Shown here: positions 1 to 8,385 of the stretch, piece by piece
Layout of the letters: every line of letters starts with the position of its first letter
Position numbering within the stretch: the first letter of the stretch is position 1
Source: an uncultured Aquimarina sp.
GTDB lineage: Bacteria > Bacteroidota > Bacteroidia > Flavobacteriales > Flavobacteriaceae
DNA: 64,000 nucleotides
NCBI GenBank assembly: GCA_947496555.1
Contig: CANMDH010000014.1
Coordinates: 50,259-114,258, forward strand
Direction of reading: 5' to 3'
Made by a program: the position numbers and the translations under genes
The notes under the pieces: model-generated
The model's input: the letters and a program-made list of their open reading frames with translations, nothing else
The model's database searches: none
Told to the model about the DNA's origin: nothing

Positions 1-456
1 ATTAAATTGTCCAAAAATCCATCCTACGATAAGTAATAATATCTGGTAAACAGGAAATATTATAAAGATCCTTGCGGACCAATATATCCAGCCATTGGTA
101 GTTTCTTCATGAAAGCCAAGAAAACTTATTATTGGATCTGATATACGTGCAGCCGTTGATCCTGTAATGGCAAAAGCTATAAAAATAGCTATTAGTTCCC
201 AGCGATAAGTAACCTTCCATTTATTTTCAAGAACTTCAAATAGTCTTAAGGTAACAACAAGGAATATATAAGTAAGGAAAATGGTTATTGTTGATAACAA
301 TCCAATATATGCAGTATCATTGGCAATAAAACCTGTAGATTTTAAAATATACTTACCAAGTAAATATCCCGAAAACAATAAACCGGAAAGGCCAAGTAAA
401 GGGAATAATAATTGCCAACTAGATTGTATTTCCCAACGATCCTTAAATTTTTGCAT
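1..456 (-). CDS. DUF6787-like membrane protein, 3' end cut by the window
   Basis: An open frame of 152 codons runs from an ATG at 456 down to base 1 without a stop, so the C-terminus lies outside the window. The protein starts MQKFKDRWEIQSSWQL and has about four hydrophobic segments (near residues 15-35, 47-70, 85-100 and 125-150). The stretch FAITGSTAARISDPI near residue 98 resembles the DUF6787 family of flavobacterial membrane proteins, as I remember it. No function is known for that family. The next gene upstream on this strand begins near 916, so this frame has its own 31-base gap after the DUF6146 gene. Confidence 0.7.
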   Translation of the reverse strand, partial: MQKFKDRWEIQSSWQLLFPLLGLSGLLFSGYLLGKYILKSTGFIANDTAYIGLLSTITIFLTYIFLVVTLRLFEVLENKWKVTYRWELIAIFIAFAITGSTAARISDPIISFLGFHEETTNGWIYWSARIFIIFPVYQILLLIVGWIFGQFN

Positions 457-487
457 GGCGCAAAAGTACAATTTAAAATGATCTAAA

Positions 488-916
488 TCAATACCTTCTT
501 CCCCTGGTAGTAATAAATCTTTGTCGGTACCTTTGCTCAAAAAACAGGAAATAATTATACAATAAGTAATTTACCTCATATCCATAATGAATATTGGGTT
601 CATAATTTATTTGCTGAATATAGAGATCCGGGTTAAATCTAAATGGTTGTAAAACACGTTGGTTATATTCAGTTACATAAATACGATTTCGGGTTTCCAA
701 AAATTGTTCTCCATAGTATCCTCTGGGCCTTTGTGTAACAAGCCAAGCATTAAATCCAGGTTCTATAATTATTATTTCATATTCTAAACTATCGTTGGCT
801 ATTCGCACTGTGTCTGAAGCAACAGTAGCAGAAGATAGGGCCATGTTTTTTTCCTGTGTAGAGGCGCAACCTAGAACCAACATACCTATAACAGTTATGT
901 ATAAAAAAGTCTTCAT
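488..916 (-). CDS. DUF6146-like lipoprotein
   Basis: The 142-residue product starts with a lipoprotein signal ending in VLGCAST (Cys17), so it should be lipid-anchored in the cell envelope. The mature part has GYYGEQFLETRNRIYVTEYN followed by repeated Tyr/Asn-rich stretches (INYEPNIHYGYEVNYLLYNY), a pattern I associate with DUF6146 of Bacteroidota. Function is unknown. It is transcribed toward the DUF6787 gene. The DUF937 gene upstream is separated from it by a terminator, so it is probably transcribed alone or only with its downstream neighbour. Confidence 0.7.
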   Translation of the reverse strand: MKTFLYITVIGMLVLGCASTQEKNMALSSATVASDTVRIANDSLEYEIIIIEPGFNAWLVTQRPRGYYGEQFLETRNRIYVTEYNQRVLQPFRFNPDLYIQQINYEPNIHYGYEVNYLLYNYFLFFEQRYRQRFITTRGRRY

Positions 917-954
917 GATTTTATTTCGTTATTCCAATCGTTTTAAATTACAAA

Positions 955-980
955 AAAGCCGGAGAATTACCTCCGGCTTT
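955..980 (-). terminator. Rho-independent terminator of the DUF937 gene
   Basis: A perfect 10-bp stem (AAAGCCGGAG / CTCCGGCTTT) with a 6-base loop starts 23 bases after the DUF937 stop. On the minus strand it runs into six T residues. Confidence 0.85.
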
Positions 981-1002
981 AACCATTATTTATGATGATC
1001 TT

Positions 1003-1641
1003 TTATTTACCAAAAAGTCCTCCTAATAAACCTCCAAGACCACTTTTCTTCTGTCCACTACCACTTAGCAACATTCCTGCAACATCATCAAGGATGCTAC
1101 CATCACCATCGGCATCAAGAAAAGACTCAATTAAGGATTGTTGTTTGGATCCTTTTGCAGCACCAGACATACCGCCAAGCATGCTTGCCAATCCATTAGC
1201 GTCACTGACATTATTTTGAGTTGCTTGTTTACCTAAAACTCCCATAAGAATTGGAGCTGCTACTTTAAGAATCTCGCCCACAGAACCGGCATCCATACCT
1301 GCTTTTTGACTCAATGCATTTTCTACTGCTGGTTGTTTATTTCCTAAAATATGTCCCAGAATTCCTGCTCCATCATTGGTGACACTTTGATCTACACCAC
1401 CTTCAAATAAGCCACCAAGATTATCTAGAATACCTCCGGAATGTTTACTTGATAAGGCATTCATTAAACCAGAAGCACCTTCGGGAGTAGAGGCATTGCG
1501 TTGCATAGCTCCCATAAGAACAGGCATCGCCATACTTAATAAATCACCTGTTTTACCTGCAGATTGTCCAGTTTGTGAACTAACTCCACTTATAATTTGT
1601 TTGCCCATGGGGCTATTTAAAAGATCTAAAATTCCAGACAT
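1003..1641 (-). CDS. DUF937 (YidB-like) domain protein
   Basis: This 212-residue protein is rich in Gly, Ala, Ser and Met. It has the repeated helical pattern of DUF937 proteins, for example LLSMAMPVLMGAMQRNA and ILKVAAPILMGVLGKQA about 100 residues apart, which looks like an internal duplication. Near residue 176 it carries DADGDGSILDD, which fits a Ca2+-binding DxDxDG loop. The C-terminus is Gly-Leu rich (GLGGLLGGLFGK). There is no signal peptide. The cellular role of the family is not established. It is bounded by terminators on both sides, so it is probably monocistronic. Confidence 0.85.
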   Translation of the reverse strand: MSGILDLLNSPMGKQIISGVSSQTGQSAGKTGDLLSMAMPVLMGAMQRNASTPEGASGLMNALSSKHSGGILDNLGGLFEGGVDQSVTNDGAGILGHILGNKQPAVENALSQKAGMDAGSVGEILKVAAPILMGVLGKQATQNNVSDANGLASMLGGMSGAAKGSKQQSLIESFLDADGDGSILDDVAGMLLSGSGQKKSGLGGLLGGLFGK

Positions 1642-1760
1642 AGTTTTATGTTTTTTTGATGAATTCTAAAGTTACATTTTTTAGATCAGGAATTGTTAAT
1701 TTTGAGGAGATTTATTTTGGATAAAATAAGATAAAAAGCAAATTAAATCGACAAAATGTA

Positions 1761-1795
1761 AAAAACGCTGTTTCTAGACAAGAAACAGCGTTTTT
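1761..1795 (-). terminator. Strong terminator downstream of serA
   Basis: A 15-bp perfect stem (AAAAACGCTGTTTCT and its complement) with a 5-base loop lies 24 bases past the serA stop. Both ends are A/T tracts, so it could work in either direction. Confidence 0.88.
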
Positions 1796-1818
1796 TTAAA
1801 TTATCGTATGTACTTTAA

Positions 1819-2769
1819 TTATTTCAAAATTTCAATGATTTGATCGGCTAATTCTTGTCCGATACGATCTTGGGCTTCACCTGTAGCCGCTCCGATATGT
1901 GGCGTTAATGATATTTTACTATTCATTAGGACTTTAATAGCAGGAGTTGGTTCGTCTTCAAATACATCCAAACCGGCAAAACCTAGTTTTTCTTTCTCTA
2001 GAGCTTCTACCAATGCTACTTCATCAACGACACCACCTCGTGCGGCATTAATAATTCCTGCTCCATCTTTCATTTGCTCAATTTCAGGCTTGCCAATAAC
2101 ATATTCTTTTTGTGCAGGGACATGCAGTGTAAAGAAATCGGCATTTTTCAATACTTCCTCTTTTGAAATGGTTTTAATTTTGAAATTAAGTGATTGTCCG
2201 TCAAAAAACTCTAAAGGAATTTCAACCTCTTCAATAAACGGATCATAAGCGATTACATTCATACCCACACCAATGGCAATTTTTGCTGTGGCTTGGCCAA
2301 TTCTTCCTATTCCTATAACTCCCAAAGTCTTTCCTCTTAATTCGATACCACTACCGTAGGCTTTCTTAAGATTTTTAAATTTACTATCTCCTTCTAGAGG
2401 CATATTACGATTAGCATCGTGTAAGAAACGTACACTACCATATAAATGGGCAAAAACCAATTCGGCAACAGATCCAGAAGATGCAGCAGGCGTATTGATT
2501 ACATGAAGTCCTTTTTCTCTTGCATAGGCTACGTCTATATTATCCATACCTACACCACCACGACCTATAATTTTAAGCGAAGGGCAGTTGTCAATAATAT
2601 CTGTTCTTACTTTGGTAGCACTGCGCACTAAAAGCACAGAAATTTGATTTTCATTTATATAATTAACCAGTTGATCTTGAGCAACTGTTGTTGTTAAAAC
2701 CTCGAATCCCTTTTTTTGTAATGCATCTATTCCACTTTGAGATACTCCGTCGTTTGCTAATACTTTCAT
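1819..2769 (-). CDS. serA: D-3-phosphoglycerate dehydrogenase
   Basis: The product is a 316-residue D-2-hydroxyacid dehydrogenase. The Rossmann NAD-binding motif GVIGIGRIGQ lies near residue 150. The catalytic Arg (NAARGGVVDE), Glu (LDVFEDEP) and His (LTPHIGAATGE) follow in the expected order. It would oxidise 3-phosphoglycerate to 3-phosphohydroxypyruvate, the first step of serine synthesis. It is the short form: no C-terminal ACT domain is present, so the classical serine feedback site is missing. serC lies 58 bases upstream on the same strand, which supports the substrate assignment and an operon serC-serA ending at the terminator at 1761-1795. Confidence 0.93.
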   Translation of the reverse strand: MKVLANDGVSQSGIDALQKKGFEVLTTTVAQDQLVNYINENQISVLLVRSATKVRTDIIDNCPSLKIIGRGGVGMDNIDVAYAREKGLHVINTPAASSGSVAELVFAHLYGSVRFLHDANRNMPLEGDSKFKNLKKAYGSGIELRGKTLGVIGIGRIGQATAKIAIGVGMNVIAYDPFIEEVEIPLEFFDGQSLNFKIKTISKEEVLKNADFFTLHVPAQKEYVIGKPEIEQMKDGAGIINAARGGVVDEVALVEALEKEKLGFAGLDVFEDEPTPAIKVLMNSKISLTPHIGAATGEAQDRIGQELADQIIEILK

Positions 2770-2827
2770 TATTCAATGTTAAATTATGAGTGTTAAGTTC
2801 TGATTTGATCAGTCTTAACTATTTTGG

Positions 2828-3892
2828 TTATGCTTTTCTTTCTAAATCTCCCATTACATCTACAAGAGCAGCTACACTTTCCATGGTCATGGCATTATAC
2901 ATACTTGCTCTATATCCTCCAACACTTCTATGTCCGTTTACTCCGTTAATTCCTGCTTCTTTCCACATAGCGTCAAAAGTTTCTTTAAGATCTTCATTTA
3001 CCAGCGTAAATGTAGCATTCATATTTGAGCGATCTTCTTGCACTGCAAATCCCTTGAACAATGGATTAAGATCTATTTCAGAATAGATAAGCTTAGCTTT
3101 CTTTTCATTTACTTCCTCGATAGCAGTAATACCTCCCAGTTTTTTAAGCCATCTTAGTGTAAGCATTGATGTGTACACTGCAAACACAGGAGGAGTATTA
3201 AACATACTTCCTTTGCTAATGTGTACCTGATAATCCAGCATTGATGGAATTTGTCTTTCCACTTTGCCTAGTAGATCTTCTTTTATTATAACCAAAGTTG
3301 TTCCCGAAGGACCCATATTTTTTTGTGCTCCAGCGTATATTAGGCTAAATTTAGAGAAATCCAGTTGCCTTGAAAAGATATCACTACTCATATCACATAC
3401 GAGAGGAACATCTGTGGTTGGAAAATCCTTTATCTGTGTTCCAAAAATTGTATTGTTACTCGTATAGTGTACATAATCCAGATCAGAGGGAATTTCATAC
3501 CCTTTTGGGATGTAATTAAAATTGGCGTCTTTAGAAGAAGCAACTTCTACAACATCTCCAAAAAGTTTTGCCTCTTTGATCGCTTTTTCACTCCAGCTGC
3601 CTGTATTTACATATCCAGCTTTTGATTGTAAAAGGTTGTAGGCGGTCATAAGGAATTGAGTACTTGCTCCACCCTGTAAAAAGAGAGCTTTATATCCTTT
3701 TCCTTCAAGACCTAATAATTCTAAAGCCAAACTTCTGGCTTCTTCCATAATATCAACAAAATCCTTACTACGATGAGAAATTTCAATAATTGATAGACCA
3801 GAGTTGTTATAATTTAAGATCGCTTCAGATGCTTCTTTAAATACTTCTTGTGGCAAAATGCAGGGTCCAGCGCTAAAATTGTGCTTTTTCAT
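2828..3892 (-). CDS. serC: Phosphoserine aminotransferase
   Basis: This 354-residue class V aminotransferase begins MKKHNFSAGPCILPQ, which is typical of SerC. The PLP-binding Lys is in YAGAQKNMGPSG near residue 196. The C-terminus has GHRSVGGYRASMYNA, the family signature. It would convert 3-phosphohydroxypyruvate and glutamate into phosphoserine and 2-oxoglutarate in the cytosol, using the product of the adjacent serA. It is the first gene of the serC-serA pair. The length is normal and the ATG start fits the conserved N-terminus. Confidence 0.95.
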   Translation of the reverse strand: MKKHNFSAGPCILPQEVFKEASEAILNYNNSGLSIIEISHRSKDFVDIMEEARSLALELLGLEGKGYKALFLQGGASTQFLMTAYNLLQSKAGYVNTGSWSEKAIKEAKLFGDVVEVASSKDANFNYIPKGYEIPSDLDYVHYTSNNTIFGTQIKDFPTTDVPLVCDMSSDIFSRQLDFSKFSLIYAGAQKNMGPSGTTLVIIKEDLLGKVERQIPSMLDYQVHISKGSMFNTPPVFAVYTSMLTLRWLKKLGGITAIEEVNEKKAKLIYSEIDLNPLFKGFAVQEDRSNMNATFTLVNEDLKETFDAMWKEAGINGVNGHRSVGGYRASMYNAMTMESVAALVDVMGDLERKA

Positions 3893-4019
3893 TAGTAGTT
3901 TTTATTGTTGTTAAATATTCCAGTTATCAAATTATTTTTTGTTCCAAAATTTGGTAGAAAAAAACACCACAAAGGTGCTAATAATCTTGTACAAATTCAT
4001 TATCAAATTGATAAATTAT

Positions 4020-5081
4020 TTAGTTGATTTTTGTCAAAAATTCAATTATATCTACACCATCGGCATAATCTGAAAGTTTTGGAGATTGTGTCTTACCAAA
4101 ACCAATAGTTTTGTCTAAAAAGTTGTTAGCGACAATGCATTGTATTTTTTCTTTGTCTTTCTCCAGTTTTTCCTTCAATTCATTTTCCGAATTATAGGTT
4201 TCATAAAACAGGGTTGCAATAGGCGAGGCATAGCTTTGATCTTCCTTGAGCATTAAAAAACCATTTTCAAATAGTTTGTAGTTACTCATTAAATACACGG
4301 CTTTGTTATAATCATAGTTGTTTGCGTATTTTGCACTGTTGATTATGTAGTTATACTCATAAATAGCTTTAAAAAATGTGTCAAAATTATATCCTTTGGG
4401 AACTAATAGCTTAGAAACGTTTCTACACCCCAGACCATAGTATCTAAATATATCTTCTCCTAGGGCATTAAGTTGTTCTGCAGTTTCATTGCCAGTTAAC
4501 ACGGCGACCGAATTTCGATTCTTGCGAATTATATGCGGAACTTTACCAAAATAATACTCAAAATACCTGGCAGTATTATCGCTTCCAGTTGCTATGATGG
4601 CATCATACTTCTCAAATTTTTCTGTGGTAAATTTTATATACTCCTTAAAATCGGGTTCTATGGCCATAAGAAAGGAAGCCAAATACGGTAGTAAATGATT
4701 ATCATCTGATGATTGTTTTACCAATATTTTATGTCCAGAAATAAGAACTGAAAGAAAATCATGAAATCCAACCAATGGGATGTTTCCGGCCATGATAACA
4801 CCAATAGTTTTTGGTTCTATCTTTTCTAGGGAATAAGACGATATCCATTGATTAAGATTCTCTTCAGTAAGGGCATTACCCCATTCATTTAATGAAAAAA
4901 GCACATTTTCTTCGGTAAACCATCCATTATGATGGACTGCCGTGGTGATTCTGTGTGCCATTTCATCAAAAAAATCATCGTTGTATCGAACTGAGCTAAC
5001 TTTCTTAAAACCAGTATTTTTGAATTGTCTGATAAAGGTTCCCAATTCAATAAAAGCGTTAATCCTGTCATTTAATAACAT
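4020..5081 (-). CDS. LuxC-like acyl-CoA reductase
   Basis: The product (353 residues from the ATG at 5081; a GTG six codons upstream at 5099 is a weaker option) belongs to the LuxC/acyl-CoA reductase family. Recognisable parts are the NAD(P)-site stretch GVIMAGNIPLVGFHDFLSVL, the segment IIATGSDNTARYFEYYFGK, and YYGLGCRNVSKLLVPKGY with the likely nucleophilic Cys. LuxC in luminous bacteria makes fatty aldehyde, but no luxD, luxE or luciferase genes are nearby. Many non-luminous flavobacteria carry this gene beside serC and a ferredoxin. It is divergent from the ferredoxin gene, with 66 bases between start codons. The real substrate is unknown. Confidence 0.87.
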   Translation of the reverse strand: MLLNDRINAFIELGTFIRQFKNTGFKKVSSVRYNDDFFDEMAHRITTAVHHNGWFTEENVLFSLNEWGNALTEENLNQWISSYSLEKIEPKTIGVIMAGNIPLVGFHDFLSVLISGHKILVKQSSDDNHLLPYLASFLMAIEPDFKEYIKFTTEKFEKYDAIIATGSDNTARYFEYYFGKVPHIIRKNRNSVAVLTGNETAEQLNALGEDIFRYYGLGCRNVSKLLVPKGYNFDTFFKAIYEYNYIINSAKYANNYDYNKAVYLMSNYKLFENGFLMLKEDQSYASPIATLFYETYNSENELKEKLEKDKEKIQCIVANNFLDKTIGFGKTQSPKLSDYADGVDIIEFLTKIN

Positions 5082-5147
5082 CTCATATTTGTTTATCACT
5101 AGTTTACGAGTTATTTTTGTGTTGCAAATTTAGAATAAAAAAGAGCT

Positions 5148-5498
5148 ATGGCAATTATTATAACAGATGAATGTATAAACTGTGGTGCTTGTGAGCCAGA
5201 ATGCCCAAATACGGCAATTTATGAAGGAGCAGATGACTGGAGGTATTCTGATGGCACGGACCTAGAAGGAGATGTAGTTTTACCTAGTGGAAAGGCTGTA
5301 AGTGCAGATGAGGCACAAGAACCGGTAAGTGACGAAATATATTATATTGTGCCGGATAAATGTACAGAATGTAAAGGGTTTCATGAAGAACCACAATGTG
5401 CAGCAGTATGTCCCGTTGATTGTTGTGTGCCTGATGAGGATGTGGTTGAAACTGAAGAATTTTTGTTGCAGAAACAAGCTTTTATGCATAAAGAATAG
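5148..5498 (+). CDS. 2[4Fe-4S] ferredoxin
   Basis: The 116-residue protein has two cluster-binding motifs: [13 protein letters not shown] at residues 9-21, and a second set around residue 73 ([19 protein letters not shown]) with the longer spacing of Alvin-type ferredoxins. The acidic linker between them is longer than in clostridial ferredoxins. It is a cytosolic low-potential electron carrier. Its divergent neighbour is the LuxC-like reductase, and sharing one intergenic region suggests, but does not show, shared control. A terminator follows 22 bases after the stop. Confidence 0.93.
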   Translation: MAIIITDECINCGACEPECPNTAIYEGADDWRYSDGTDLEGDVVLPSGKAVSADEAQEPVSDEIYYIVPDKCTECKGFHEEPQCAAVCPVDCCVPDEDVVETEEFLLQKQAFMHKE

Positions 5499-5520
5499 GA
5501 TTTTTTCGCTAAATAACAGT

Positions 5521-5546
5521 AAAAACCTGTCTGTAGACGGGTTTTT
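5521..5546 (+). terminator. Terminator of the ferredoxin gene
   Basis: An 11-bp stem (AAAAACCTGTC / GACGGGTTTTT, one G-T pair) with loop TGTA is followed by a T run up to 5548. Confidence 0.85.
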
Positions 5547-5612
5547 TTATGGTCGTTTTTTAAATTTTAGTATTTTCGCTATCAATACAACCTCAAATCA
5601 AAACATGAAATT

Positions 5613-6215
5613 ATGAAAAAAATTATCTTTTTTACTTTATTAGCTGTGCTTACTACGTCTTCTTATGCACAGTACCGATGGGAAGTCTCGGCAGGTGCAA
5701 CTTTTTCTGATCTAAGTCTAGATAATATAGAAACAGATAGAGGGACTGGATTTTTTGTCAATGCAGGATACGGTTATGTTATGGGAGTAAGAGCTAAAAC
5801 AAGTATTGTTTTCTCATTAGACCTTTTACAACGTAATAGTGAAATTGAAAATATTGGAGATCTTGAAATTCTTCAGGTGGGTATTACTCCTAAATTTAGA
5901 TACCTTTTTGGAGCGGGAAAAGATAGGTTTCGAGCTTTTATAAATGCTGGACCTTCTTTTAGAGTAAATGCAAATGTCGAGATTGCTAATATAGAGGTAG
6001 ATTCTGATGATTATGAGAACGTAGTTATTGGTGGGGTATATGGTGCTGGTTTCTCGCAAATGATAGGAGAAATGTTTGATGTGATGGTCGAAGTAGGAGC
6101 CATGAACGATTTTGTTGATAATTTTAATGATGAGTTTATAACCGGTGGAAGCAAATTTTTTGACTTTTACGCAAGAGTAGGAATTCGATTTAGAATTTAT
6201 GATGCCAGACGTTAA
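5613..6215 (+). CDS. Outer-membrane beta-barrel protein (PorT/OMP_b-brl-like)
   Basis: The 200-residue protein has a Sec signal peptide (MKKIIFFTLLAVLTTSSYAQ). Alternating hydrophobic strands follow, such as RWEVSAGATFSDLSL and FFDFYARVGIRFRIY, with the C-terminal strand ending in aromatic/basic residues. This is the pattern of small 8-strand outer-membrane barrels that Pfam calls OMP_b-brl or porin-like. There is no evidence for a substrate. An earlier ATG at 5605 is followed at once by a stop, so the ATG at 5613 is the start. A terminator follows. Confidence 0.8.
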   Translation: MKKIIFFTLLAVLTTSSYAQYRWEVSAGATFSDLSLDNIETDRGTGFFVNAGYGYVMGVRAKTSIVFSLDLLQRNSEIENIGDLEILQVGITPKFRYLFGAGKDRFRAFINAGPSFRVNANVEIANIEVDSDDYENVVIGGVYGAGFSQMIGEMFDVMVEVGAMNDFVDNFNDEFITGGSKFFDFYARVGIRFRIYDARR

Positions 6216-6236
6216 AATATTGTAGATAATATAATT

Positions 6237-6262
6237 AAGATCCTGCTTCGGCAGGATTTTTT
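6237..6262 (+). terminator. Terminator after the beta-barrel gene
   Basis: The stem ATCCTGC / GCAGGAT with a stable TTCG tetraloop extends by A-T and G-T pairs and ends in a run of six T, 25 bases after the stop. Confidence 0.9.
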
Positions 6263-6317
6263 ATGCAATTGATTTTAATTTTTTGTAAATTAGTTACTTA
6301 CAATAGGGAATCGCAAC

Positions 6318-7187
6318 ATGCCAAACTGGGGATACATAGCAATTATCGTTTTTGCAGTATATATTATTGCTAGCATTGCCTTGTACTATCTACAAGAGTA
6401 TTTCATATTTAAACCGGAGAAACTCGATAAAGATTTTGAATTTCATTATAAAAATCAGGTTGTAGAAGAATATAATCTCGAAACCAGAGATGGTGCGATA
6501 CTTAATGGGCTTCATTTTATGGTCGAAAACCCTAAAGGTGTCGTGTTGTACCTTAAAGGAAATTCTAAAAGTATTAAGGGATGGGGAAAGTTTGCGGTGG
6601 ATTTTACCAGACACGGTTATGATGTCTTTATGCTTGATTATAGGGGGTTTGGAAAAAGTACAGGCAGACGCTCTTTTAAAGCTATTAAAAGAGACCTTCA
6701 GTTTGTCTATAACAGGATTAGGGATAAGGTAGATGAAAAACATATTATCTTATACGGAAGATCTATGGGGTCTGGTTTTGCAGCAAAATTAGCCTCGATT
6801 AATAACCCAAGAATGTTAATCCTAGACGCTCCATATTATAGCTTAAGTAAGGTAGCAGGAAAATTTATTCCGTTTATGCCAGTATCTTTGATCATGCGTT
6901 ATCCAATCCCAACCTACAAATGGCTTAAATATGTAAACTGTCCCATTCATATCATTCATGGAACCCATGACAGATTAATTCCTTTTAAATCTAGTGTTAA
7001 GCTTTCTAAAATAAGACCAAAACTTACTCGTCTTTATACGGTTATTGGTGGAGGTCATAAAAACCTGAATAATTTTGAGTCCTACCATAAGATGCTAGGT
7101 GAGATTATTAATTCTAGATTAAAACGGTTGGATCTTTCTAATACAAGTATAGGAGTTCTCCATTCTTCAAAAAAGGTCAATGCCTAA
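6318..7187 (+). CDS. Membrane-anchored alpha/beta hydrolase (first of a tandem pair)
   Basis: The 289-residue protein has one N-terminal transmembrane helix (residues 5-26) and an alpha/beta hydrolase domain of the BEM46/ABHD13-like type. The nucleophile Ser is in YGRSMGSG near residue 152. The acid is probably in HGTHDRLIP and the His in GGGHKNL, giving a full triad. The oxyanion region reads LYLKGNSKSI where most relatives have HGN, so it is slightly atypical. Substrate is unknown, probably a lipid or ester at the membrane. Its stop overlaps the start of a paralogous gene by 8 bases, which indicates co-transcription and translational coupling. Confidence 0.85.
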   Translation: MPNWGYIAIIVFAVYIIASIALYYLQEYFIFKPEKLDKDFEFHYKNQVVEEYNLETRDGAILNGLHFMVENPKGVVLYLKGNSKSIKGWGKFAVDFTRHGYDVFMLDYRGFGKSTGRRSFKAIKRDLQFVYNRIRDKVDEKHIILYGRSMGSGFAAKLASINNPRMLILDAPYYSLSKVAGKFIPFMPVSLIMRYPIPTYKWLKYVNCPIHIIHGTHDRLIPFKSSVKLSKIRPKLTRLYTVIGGGHKNLNNFESYHKMLGEIINSRLKRLDLSNTSIGVLHSSKKVNA

Positions 7188-7995
7188 ATTAAAAAAAATA
7201 GTAGGTTTTGGTTTTTTTGCCGGTTTGTTTTATAGTGTCATTATCATCATACTTTATATTTTCCAGGAGAATATTCTTTTTCAACCAGAAGAATTACCCG
7301 ATGATTATGTATTTCAGTTCGACCATACTTTTGAGGAATTTTTTATAGAAACTGAAGAAGGTATCTGTCTTAATGCGTTACATTTTACTAATGAAAATCC
7401 CAGGGGAGTTATTTTATATTTTCATGGAAATAGAGGAAGCCTTAGAAGATGGGGAGAGATTGTTTTGTTCTTTGCCAAAAAGCAGTACGATGTGGTTGTA
7501 ATGGATTATCGGGGTTATGGCAAAAGTAAAGGGAAGATCACAGAGAAAAATCTGTATGAGGATGCGCAGTTATTTTATAACCATATTCTGAAATATTATC
7601 CAGAAGATCAAATAACCGTATATGGAAGATCTATAGGAACAGGGATTGCAGTAAAAGTGGCATCCCAAAATCAACCTTGCAATCTAATATTGGAAACACC
7701 GTATTATGATATTAAGGACATTGTAGAAAGTTGGATACCGCATTTCCCTACAAATACACTTCTTCGTTACAAGATACCTTCTGGTAGTTTTATACAAGAG
7801 GTGACCTGTACGGTGACCATTTTTCATGGTACAGCCGATGGAGTAGTGCCCTATAAAACAGGAGAAAGGTTATTTAAAAGTATACCCAATTCTAATAAAG
7901 AAATGATCACTATCCAAGGAGGATCTCATAATGACTTAATCGAATTTAAAAGCTACCTTACTACAATCGATAAGGTTTTACAAAACGATGGTTAA
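7180..7995 (+). CDS. Membrane-anchored alpha/beta hydrolase (second of a tandem pair)
   Basis: This 271-residue paralogue of the preceding gene has the same layout: an N-terminal hydrophobic helix (residues 7-28), YFHGNRGSLRRWG with the canonical HGN oxyanion motif, nucleophile in YGRSIGTG, acid in HGTADGVVP, and His in GGSHNDL. The shared phrases (ENPRGVI, VMDYRGYGKSKG) show a local duplication. It starts inside the last codons of its neighbour. Substrate is unknown. Confidence 0.85.
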   Translation: MPKLKKIVGFGFFAGLFYSVIIIILYIFQENILFQPEELPDDYVFQFDHTFEEFFIETEEGICLNALHFTNENPRGVILYFHGNRGSLRRWGEIVLFFAKKQYDVVVMDYRGYGKSKGKITEKNLYEDAQLFYNHILKYYPEDQITVYGRSIGTGIAVKVASQNQPCNLILETPYYDIKDIVESWIPHFPTNTLLRYKIPSGSFIQEVTCTVTIFHGTADGVVPYKTGERLFKSIPNSNKEMITIQGGSHNDLIEFKSYLTTIDKVLQNDG

Positions 7996-8022
7996 AAACT
8001 ATTCAGAACAAGTAAGGGTTAC

Positions 8023-8385
8023 TTAATAAGAATTTAGCGCATCTCTATATTCTCTTAAATCAGCAATATTTGTCTTGTTATTAAGGCTTTTGGTAAGTGA
8101 AATCAGATACTTAAGACTTTCAACAGGGTCAACATTTTCTTTGGTTATATTGGGTGATTCTTCATCTACTGGCTCATCATCAGGTATCGGGATGAGAAAA
8201 GAATCATTTTCTTCAATGTGCTCATAGGTAAACCTTAAAACCTTTACAACCAAAGGAACCTTTTGCTCTAAGGCGTATTCCCTCAATTTCTTTAGGTCGT
8301 CTATTAATGTATCTGTATTTATGCCTTTTTTGTCAAGGTCTGCTAGAATTTTATCAATTAACTTGATGGCCTTTTTATTTTCCAA
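8023..8385 (-). CDS. Hypothetical acidic helical protein with a TTG start
   Basis: The 120-residue product is not one I recognise. The N-terminal half is predicted helical (KKAIKLIDKILADLDKKG, LKKLREYALEQK). A Pro/Glu/Asp-rich linker follows (IPIPDDEPVDEESPN), then a second helical part ending in DLREYRDALNSY. There is no signal peptide or membrane segment. The only upstream start in frame is TTG at 8385: the upstream frame meets a stop at 8419-8421 with no ATG, and the protein has no internal Met. It is convergent with the hydrolase pair, 27 bases apart. Confidence 0.6.
   Translation of the reverse strand: MENKKAIKLIDKILADLDKKGINTDTLIDDLKKLREYALEQKVPLVVKVLRFTYEHIEENDSFLIPIPDDEPVDEESPNITKENVDPVESLKYLISLTKSLNNKTNIADLREYRDALNSY

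Noticed and set aside
4020-5099. Bioluminescence locus
   Set aside because: Only a LuxC-like gene is present; luciferase, LuxD and LuxE genes are missing from the window.
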